Positions 6,071 through 10,242 of a stretch of 10,242 bases of DNA are shown here, in pieces. Under the pieces are notes generated by a model that saw nothing but the letters and a program-made list of their open reading frames with translations, was not told the DNA's origin and did no database searches. The DNA comes from Baffinella frigidus (lineage: Eukaryota > Cryptophyceae > Cryptomonadales > Baffinellaceae). The stretch is taken from NCBI GenBank assembly GCA_026770585.1, contig MU646313.1:1044017-1054258 (forward strand), given 5' to 3'. A program made the translations under genes and the position numbers. The first letter of the stretch is position 1. Every line of letters starts with the position of its first letter.

Positions 6071-6230
6071 TAGGGTAACGGCCTGAAAATGGGGTAGTTA
6101 GGCCTACGGCATTGTCTAGGACCACCTACCGTAGGCCGAGACTTTTTGGTCCTAGGATCCCTCGGCCTACGGTAGGAGGTCCTAGGCAATGCCGTATGCC
6201 TAACTACCCCATTTTCAGGCCGTTAGCCTA
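6071..6230. mobile_element. Near-perfect 160-bp palindrome (MITE-like or hairpin RNA)
   Basis: Two 70-bp arms, 6071-6140 and 6161-6230, pair at 66 of 70 positions around a 20-nt loop (6141-6160). The arms begin TAGGGTAACGGCCTG and contain CTAGGACC and CCTACCGTAGGCCGAG, words shared with families A and B. The loop carries GGTCCTAGGATCC. The few mismatches imply a recent origin or active maintenance of pairing. A small frame across the palindrome is not a gene. As RNA it would be an excellent Dicer substrate; whether it is transcribed cannot be seen here. Confidence 0.88.
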
Positions 6231-6470
6231 TGAATCTCTCTCCTGCGCTGCCACCGCCTCCCGACGTAGCCTATCCACACAGCGGACTTTGAAGGGATCT
6301 TGAATAATCCCTAAGCAATAAGACCTAGGACCCTACGGTAGGCAACCCGTAGGGGCATAGGGGGGTTCCTACGGATGAGGTAACGGAAACTCTGTCCAAA
6401 ATGGGCCGACACGCCCGTCGTAGCCCGCTGTGTGGCTGGCAGGTGCATCGCGGCCGTGTCAACACGGACC
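6231..6470. other. Spacer with one CCTAGG core fragment
   Basis: GACCTAGGACCCTACGGTAG at 6322-6341 matches the core of the nearby elements without recognisable ends. Nothing else is supported. Confidence 0.4.
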
Positions 6471-6585
6471 GAACTGCTTGATCTAGCAGATCGGAGGACT
6501 TGGGGCAGGGGGGTGTCTGGGAGATCAGCGGCAGCACATCGAGGGGCGCCCTCTATCACGTGGCGTGCCGGGAGCGCGTTTAGGA
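6471..6585 (+). repeat. 115-bp dispersed duplication, copy 2
   Basis: Partner of 4804-4918. Flanks diverge at both ends (left GGACC versus TGGA; right differs in a G run), so the boundaries look sharp. I find no target-site duplication or inverted ends that would make it a mobile element. Confidence 0.92.
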
Positions 6586-6964
6586 GGGGGGGCTACTACC
6601 ACAAACCCTCACGGGAGGACCAACCGATCGGTTTTAGATTTTAGATTTACCCCGACAGACCCCCGGATTTGGGGGTTCTGTTTGGGGAAATCTTCAAATA
6701 TAAAATGGATCATGGGGTACGCCCGGATTCCGTAGGGTGCTACAGTACCACGCAAGAGGCCTCGAGGGAAACCGACGCCTTATCCACGTCGTTAACTTAA
6801 GTATTCAAGGGATCCCCCCTGGAAGATGTCAAAAGTGGATATTTTGAGCCCTCTGGCGTGGTATGTAATACCGCAGGGTGGTACGCAATGCCGGAATTAG
6901 GCTGACGCTGGAATTAGGGCGTCCACCCTTAACGGTCTCTCGCCCCTTCCAGCAGGAGTGTTGG
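6586..6964. other. Unassigned stretch with a hairpin
   Basis: AGATTTACCCCGACAGAC (from 6643) pairs with the complement at about 6676-6694 (TTCTGTTTGGGGAAATCTT) around a GGATTT centre with C/G runs, about 20 bp with mismatches. Around 6858-6920 short words repeat directly (GGTATGTAATACC / GGTACGCAATGCC; GGAATTAGG twice). No gene is supported. Confidence 0.45.
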
Positions 6965-7075
6965 TACTATCCCTTAAGTGGCCAGCCGGTCAAAGTTGAC
7001 CTGCAAGAGGTCCTAGGCAGGTCCTAGGGCCCTACCGTAGGGCGTATGATCCTACTGGGCATTTAAGGGATAGTA
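6965..7075. mobile_element. MITE-like element, family A, copy 3 (best preserved ends)
   Basis: Ends are TACTATCCCTTAAGTGGCC and GGCATTTAAGGGATAGTA. If the element is taken as CTATCCC...GGGATAG (6967-7073), it is flanked by TA on both sides, as expected for Tc1/mariner-type insertion. Its flanks, GTGTTGGTA on the left and TAACGTTCTCG on the right, occur without the element at 7185-7214, separated by only a few bases. The interior matches copies at 394 and 1916. Confidence 0.82.
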
Positions 7076-7122
7076 ACGTTCTCGCACCCTGCATGTGTTG
7101 CGAGACATGGGGTATGATCGGA
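7071..7122 (+). repeat. 52-bp direct repeat, copy 1
   Basis: Matches 7201-7252 exactly 130 bp downstream at 48 of 52 positions: TAGTAACGTTCTCGCACCC, then GTTGCGAGACATGGGGTATG and ATCGGA. Its first bases are the end of the family A element. Part of it recurs at 7611-7633. Confidence 0.88.
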
Positions 7123-7206
7123 CTGAACCCCGCGCTGTGTTGGTACCAGTGATTCGATCCCACCTGTGCAACGAAACCCGAACCGTGTTGGTAGTAACAA
7201 TAGTAA

Positions 7207-7341
7207 CGTTCTCGCACCCGACAGGCGTTGCGAGACATGGGGTATGATCGGAGCGCGCGAGTGCTCGAGGAGGAGTCCGGGCAGCAGCAGCAGCCTCCCT
7301 CCGTCGCTAAGCTGCAGGTCGCCCTACCCCCTCACCCCTAA
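7207..7341 (+). pseudogene. Gene fragment encoding RDMGY..ARVLEEESGQQQQPPSVAKLQ, copy 1
   Basis: The frame is open from 7207 and reads RDMGYDRSARVLEEESGQQQ then QPPSVAKLQVALPPHP before TAA at 7339-7341. The same peptide is encoded at 7611-7710. Of five changed codons in the 100-bp match (7225-7324), four are silent, including a two-base Ser-to-Ser change (TCC/AGC); only Asp/Gly differs. This argues that the unit evolved as protein-coding sequence. After KLQ comes CAG|GTCGCC, so the exon may end at 7317. I recognise no family; the CAG run gives a short polyGln. It could be a live exon rather than a relic. Confidence 0.5.
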
Positions 7342-7727
7342 ACTCTGTCTCAGTCTATTCGCTCTCACCAATTCGGCGCGCCCGGGCTCGTTTCCGCGCC
7401 GAAGGTGACGGGGTTGCACCGCAGACCGAGCTCGGCTACGCCTTCTGCTCCGAGAGCATGCGTATCACGGTGCCCAGCCGCCGCTGCTTTGCAGTCCGGA
7501 ACGTGGCGAGGTGTCAACGGGAGGATGGTCTGGTAGTCATCCCGAGCGAGGCATGGGGTATAGAGACATGGGGTATACTTGAGAACAGGCTGGTGGTCAA
7601 CCCGAGCGAGGCGTTGCGAGACATGGGGTACGGTCGGAGCGCGCGGGTGCTCGAGGAGGAGTCTGGGCAGCAGCAGCAGCCTCCCAGCGTCGCTAAGCTG
7701 CAGGTCGCCCGAAACCCTAAAACCTAA
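7311..7727 (+). CDS. Possible coding exon ending in the copy 2 peptide
   Basis: Frame open from 7311 to a TAA at 7725-7727. Its middle reads FRAEGDGVAPQTELGYAFCS, then ESMRITVPSRRCFAVRNVAR, which looks protein-like. An internal duplication follows: LVVIPSEAWG and LVVNPSEALR. From about 7611 it carries the second copy of the RDMGY...VLEEESGQQQQPPSVAKLQ unit, then runs into telomere-like AACCCTAAAACC and stops. The first Met in frame is at 7458. A CTAAAC, pyrimidine tract and CAG at 7338-7353 could be an acceptor. No domain recognised. The telomeric junction suggests a gene truncated by, or assembled at, a former chromosome end. A frame on the opposite strand shares the same codon boundaries, but the silent-change pattern favours this strand. 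Confidence 0.4.
   Translation, partial: AAGRPTPSPLNSVSVYSLSPIRRARARFRAEGDGVAPQTELGYAFCSESMRITVPSRRCFAVRNVARCQREDGLVVIPSEAWGIETWGILENRLVVNPSEALRDMGYGRSARVLEEESGQQQQPPSVAKLQVARNPKT
7611..7710 (+). repeat. 100-bp gene-fragment repeat, copy 2
   Basis: GCGTTGCGAGACATGGGGTA through AAGCTGCAGGTCGCCC; 94 of 100 positions match 7225-7324. Degenerate third and fourth copies of its 3' end (PPSVAKLQ region) lie at 7819-7856 and 7945-7977 among telomeric repeats. Confidence 0.9.
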
Positions 7728-7818
7728 AGAGCCAACCCTCAACCTTAAACCGTCAACCGTCAGCCCCAAACCGTCAACCCCAAACCTTACACCTTGAACC
7801 GTAAACCCTAACCCGTAA

Positions 7819-7856
7819 GCCCCCCAGCGTCAACAAGCTGCAGGTCACCCTACCCC
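7819..7856 (+). repeat. Embedded PPSVAKLQ-region fragment, copy 3
   Basis: CCCCCCAGCGTCAACAAGCT then GCAGGTCACCCTACCCCC. It reads PSVNKLQVTLPP, close to copies 1 and 2. Telomere-like sequence lies on both sides. Confidence 0.75.
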
Positions 7857-7944
7857 CTAATCGCTGAACATTAGTGATTAGGGTTCCCTAAACGTTAGGG
7901 ATTAGGGAACCTAAACCGTCAGGCCTGCACCCTAAACCCTAAAC

Positions 7945-7977
7945 CTCCCAGCGCCGCCAAGCTGTAGGTCGCCCTAG
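7945..7977 (+). repeat. Embedded PPSVAKLQ-region fragment, copy 4
   Basis: CCTCCCAGCGCCGCCAAGCT then GTAGGTCGCCCTA. A CAG-to-TAG change puts a stop after KL, so this copy is broken as coding sequence. Confidence 0.75.
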
Positions 7978-8285
7978 ACCCTAGACCCCCAACCCTGAAC
8001 TCCAAACACTGATCCCTAACCCCTAAACCCTAAACCCTAAACCCTAAACCCTAAACCCTAAACCCTAAACCCTAAACCCTAAACCCTAAACCCTAAACCT
8101 TAAACCCTTAATCCTAAACCCTAAACCCTAAACCCTCAACCCTCAACCCTAAACCCTAAACCCTAAACCCCAACCCCTCATCCCTCATCCCTAATCCCTA
8201 ATCCTAATATATAACCCCTAAACTCTCAACCCTTAACCAACTTTAAACCCTAAACCCTCCCGTCATCTAACCAACTGAACCCCGC

Positions 8286-8332
8286 GTGTAGGATGCGGTG
8301 ATGGCGGGGGACTGGGCAGACGTGGAAGCGGT
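8286..8332 (+). repeat. GDW-VEAV repeat, copy a, truncated
   Basis: GGATGCGGTGATGGCGGGGG then ACTGGGCAGACGTGGAAGCG, reading DAVMAGDWADVEAV with the GTG. It breaks off where the AT satellite starts at about 8333. Confidence 0.72.
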
Positions 8333-8565
8333 GTATATCATATATCATGTATCATCTATCATCTATAATCTATCACCTATAATCATGTATCATATATGAT
8401 ATAATATGATACATCATATATCATATATCATCTATAATTTATCACCTATAATATAATCATATATCATATATCATATATCATGTATCATATATCATATCAT
8501 ATATCATATATCATATATCATCTATCATCTATCATCTATAATCTATAATCTATAATCTATAATCT
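8333..8565. repeat. AT-rich ATATC/TATCA satellite
   Basis: About 230 bp of interleaved ATATC, ATCATCT and TATAATC words with both direct and inverted runs (ATCATGTATCATATATGATA). It cuts copy a of the GDW repeat and is the most AT-rich part of the window. No coding signal. Confidence 0.93.
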
Positions 8566-8692
8566 GTTAGGTGACGAGCCTCATCCTCTGTCATGTGCCT
8601 GGGCAGCGGTGTTCGCAGGGGACTGTATGCGGCGACCGTATTCGCTAGAACCCTACACCCTCAACCTCAAAACCTAAACCCGATAATGTGCG
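8566..8692. other. Spacer after the satellite
   Basis: Contains CTGGGCAGCGGTGTTCGCAG and GGGGACTG, which faintly echo the GDW repeat, then telomere-like AACCCTACACCC and CCTAAACCC. No gene. Confidence 0.35.
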
Positions 8693-8863
8693 GGGGGGGC
8701 AGGACGCGGTGATTGCGGGGGATTGGGGAGACGTGGAAGCGGTCTTGGGCACCTTCAGGTCTGCCCCTCCTACCACGCGATGATACCCTGCACATCAAAT
8801 CGACTGCGTCTTTCTATCATTCCTGGTACAAAGCTGCGTCTTTCTATTATTCCTGGTACAAAG
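8693..8863 (+). repeat. GDW-VEAVLGTF tandem unit, copy b
   Basis: AGGACGCGGTGATTGCGGGG starts the unit at 8701 and recurs 167 bp later. One frame reads DAVIAGDWGDVEAVLGTFRS. A second frame downstream reads PRDDTLHIKSTASFYHSWYK. A 30-bp piece, CTGCGTCTTTCTAT.ATTCC then TGGTACAAAG, is duplicated in tandem at 8804-8833 and 8834-8863. The shift between the two peptide frames occurs after TTCAG|GTCTGC, which resembles a 5' splice site. Confidence 0.82.
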
Positions 8864-8997
8864 GGGTAGGACGCGGTGATTGCGGGGGACTGGAGGGACG
8901 TGGAAGCGGTCTTGGGCACCTTCAGGTCACCCCCCCCCTACCACGCGACGATACCGTGCACCTCAAATCGACTGCGTCTTTCTATTATTCCTAGTAA
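8864..8997 (+). repeat. GDW-VEAVLGTF tandem unit, copy c
   Basis: Same unit as 8693-8863 without the 30-bp duplication. It reads DAVIAGDWRDVEAVLGTFRS, then in a shifted frame PRDDTVHLKSTASFYYS followed by TAG. Differences from copy b include silent GAT/GAC changes and conservative Leu/Val and Ile/Leu changes. Confidence 0.82.
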
Positions 8998-9037
8998 AAA
9001 GCAGACGGAATCCGTCCGTGGAGTAGTACTGATCAGA

Positions 9038-9117
9038 CCACGACAACAGCCTGCACTTCAAACTGGCAGGCCGAGTTAGTTCACTGTCGGTTTGAGGTGC
9101 AGGCTGTCGTCGCGTGG
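9038..9117. repeat. Inverted repeat made from the unit's CCACGCGA...CAAA part
   Basis: CCACGACAACAGCCTGCACT then TCAAACTG (from 9038) is inverted at 9084-9117. Both arms resemble CCACGCGATGATACCCTGCA then CATCAAA of copies b and c. The loop is about 14 nt. The right arm joins the element at 9118. Confidence 0.75.
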
Positions 9118-9224
9118 TACTGATGCACAGACGTGATGCAATACTCAAGCACAGAGGGGCCTGGGGAAAGGTGGAAGCGGTGTTGGACACCTTCAGGTCT
9201 GCATCCCCCCTCTGTGCATCAGTA
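9118..9224. mobile_element. MITE-like element, family D, carrying GDW repeat copy d
   Basis: Ends TACTGATGCACAGA (9118-9131) and TCTGTGCATCAGTA (9211-9224) form a 14-bp perfect inverted repeat with TA at both extremes. Inside, on the + strand, one frame reads RGAWGKVEAVLDTFRSASPL. The interior also has GTGATGCAATACTCAAGCAC, echoing the terminus. Length 107 bp. Confidence 0.75.
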
Positions 9225-9455
9225 ATTTTCATCTTCTAGTAGTCATCCACCACCCTGGAGGGGACTTGCGGCCAATCCCGAATAAACCTTTATCGCAAAA
9301 GTTGACATGATTTGTACCACTAAAATACTTATTAGACTTTTTGTACCAGATTCATTCATCACGGGGGACTCAGATCGGAGTCCATTCCCCTTGAAAATCG
9401 CAAAATTGACTTAAGAATACTTCTGGGTCCGCTCCAGGGCGGTCACCTCTGCGTA
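9225..9455. other. Unassigned spacer
   Basis: TTTGTACCAC at 9311-9320 and TTTGTACCAG at 9340-9349 lie 29 bp apart. ATCGCAAAAGTTGAC and ATCGCAAAATTGAC recur at about 9291 and 9397. A small GGACTC/GAGTCC hairpin lies at about 9366. No gene. Confidence 0.4.
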
Positions 9456-9735
9456 GTGACAACGCATCACCTCTATGCAGTAGATAATGCATCACCTCTG
9501 TGAAATGCAACGTTGGGCACGTCCAGGTATCCATCCCCTACTGACCGGCCCCCCTCCCATGTGAATATGTTTCACACATCGGGGAGGGACCAGACGCCCG
9601 GGAGGCCCCCCGCAGGGGCCGCCGGAGTCTCGACCGGGATTCGGGTCGCGATACCTACCCCCATGCACAGGGGTAGGGGACGTAGACCTGAACATGCCCA
9701 ACGTCGCTCTACTTCACAGAGGGGATGCGTTACAC
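9456..9735. repeat. Inverted duplication of GDW-related sequence
   Basis: Left arm 9487-9541 (ATGCATCACCTCTGTGAA, CAACGTTGGGCACGTCCAGG, CCCCTAC) and right arm about 9672-9731 are inverted copies with mismatches. Both carry a diverged GTCTTGGGCACCTTCAGG core, so two further copies of the repeat face each other. Between them is about 130 bp of GC-rich unique sequence. CACAGAGGTGATGCATTAC-like words occur in both orientations. Confidence 0.65.
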
Positions 9736-9945
9736 ATGCACAGAGGCGGTTCATTTCCAAAGCACACAGAGGTGATGCATTACTGAAGGCTCGTATGCAT
9801 TACTTAAGCGCAGCGGGGACTGGGCAGCAGTGGAAGCGGTCTTGGACACGTTCAGGTGTGCTTCATCGCTGTGTATTGGCATTAGTGACGCATCACTCCT
9901 TGAAGAAGAGAGTTCATCGCCTCTATATACGTCCCTCCCCCTCCG
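9736..9945 (+). repeat. CACAGAGG/GATGCATTAC words and GDW repeat copy e
   Basis: CACAGAGG(T)GATGCATTAC-like words recur at about 9737-9805. At 9811-9880 one frame reads SGDWAAVEAVLDTFRCASSL then CIGISDAS. CAG|GTGTGC follows the TTCAG, again splice-like. It lacks the palindromic right end seen in family D. Confidence 0.65.
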
Positions 9946-10202
9946 GCTCGACGAGGGGTCCGAGCGCGGTCCGGGCGCTTCTTTGAACGGTCTGCACCAG
10001 CAGGCCCCTCTACCACGCAGGGCTGGAGGGGGGGGGGTATTCACAAGTCAGCCTCTCTACCTCCCCCACGGCTGCACGTCCGACGCTCGCTGACCCTGCG
10101 ACCCCCCCCGCACCCAGGCTCGACGAAGGGTCCGAGCTGGCGTGCCGCTCGGATCGGTTTCGTGCCGCGGAGCAACCCCGTCAGAAATGCGCTCACTGAC
10201 AA
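9946..10202. other. GC-rich stretch with a short direct repeat
   Basis: GGCTCGACGAGGGGTCCGAG (from 9945) recurs as GGCTCGACGAAGGGTCCGAG (from 10117), one mismatch. Frames are present on both strands but none looks protein-like or continues a known unit. Confidence 0.45.
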
Positions 10203-10242
10203 CCCTGACGTTTGCTGACGCTTGCTGACGCTTGCTGACGCT
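10203..10242. repeat. 10-bp tandem repeat at the right edge
   Basis: TGACGTTTGC then TGACGCTTGC twice and TGACGCT. The array continues beyond the window. Confidence 0.88.

Larger units (their letters stand above)
7700..8270. repeat. Interstitial telomeric repeat block
   Basis: Degenerate CCCTAAA-like units begin at about 7711 with variants such as CCGTCAACC and CCTTAAACC. Bases 8021-8098 are perfect CCCTAAA (about 11 units), and variants continue to about 8270. The orientation equals that at base 1. At about 7857-7912 the strand flips: CCCTAATC is followed by GATTAGGG, and GGTTCCCTAA by TTAGGGATTAGGGAACC. Gene-fragment pieces ending AAGCTGCAGGTC are embedded at 7819-7856 and 7945-7977. Confidence 0.95.

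Noticed and set aside
6112-6303. Small + frame inside the 6071-6230 palindrome
   Set aside because: Made by the palindrome itself; no protein-like composition.
7365-7769. 134-codon frame on the - strand
   Set aside because: It shares codon boundaries with the + frame, and the differences between the repeat copies would all be replacing on this strand.
8333-8565. AT satellite as centromere or replication origin
   Set aside because: It is short, lies next to telomeric repeats, and base composition alone is not evidence.
1-10242. tRNA, rRNA or autonomous transposase genes
   Set aside because: I scanned for cloverleaf-like arms, conserved rRNA words and transposase-like long frames and saw none; this was by eye and is not exhaustive.

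Overview
The window is eukaryotic subtelomeric DNA. It opens with a perfect array of the heptamer CCCTAAA (bases 1-41), the C-rich strand of a TTTAGGG telomere, oriented as at the left end of a chromosome. A second, larger array in the same orientation lies inside the window (about 7700-8270, perfect at 8021-8098). TTTAGGG telomeres are known from land plants, many green algae, oomycetes, cryptophytes and several alveolates, so the repeat alone does not fix the lineage. Fairly GC-rich unique DNA, long GA microsatellites, small palindromic elements and CAG|GT / CTAAC...CAG splice-like signals suit a protist or alga. I see no bacterial operon, rRNA, tRNA or CRISPR, and I cannot name any gene with confidence.

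Layout. Bases 1-300 hold the telomeric array, a 21-codon coding-like tail that ends in a stop, and a GA tract. Bases 390-3630 hold at least ten small inverted-repeat elements of two families: A, with ends near CTATCCCTTAAGTGGC, and B, with ends near GTACCTCGCTCATAAGAAA. Some are tandem, nested or head to head, and a second GA tract lies among them. Bases 3318-4270 hold a 106-bp direct duplication that encodes a repeated peptide, a GTCCTTTAG minisatellite, a long foldback element and a third small element (family C). Bases 4800-6590 hold a 115-bp duplication (113 of 115 identical, copies 1.7 kb apart), one candidate coding exon with splice-like borders (5202-5496), two strong hairpin elements and a G-quadruplex motif. 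Bases 6965-7730 hold a third family A element and a repeated gene fragment in which most differences between copies are silent. Bases 7700-8570 are interstitial telomeric repeats followed by an AT-rich satellite. Bases 8280-9900 hold a repeat family with a recurring GDWxxVEAVLxTF peptide, in both orientations and inside palindromic elements. The window ends in a 10-bp tandem repeat that runs off the edge.

The genes do not form a pathway. The picture is a mosaic of gene or exon fragments duplicated beside telomeric DNA and invaded by MITE-like foldback elements. The strongest leads are the silent-biased fragment pair at 7225-7324 / 7611-7710, the GDW...VEAVL repeat family, the 70-bp-arm hairpin at 6071-6230, and a CCTAGG-rich core shared by elements whose ends differ.
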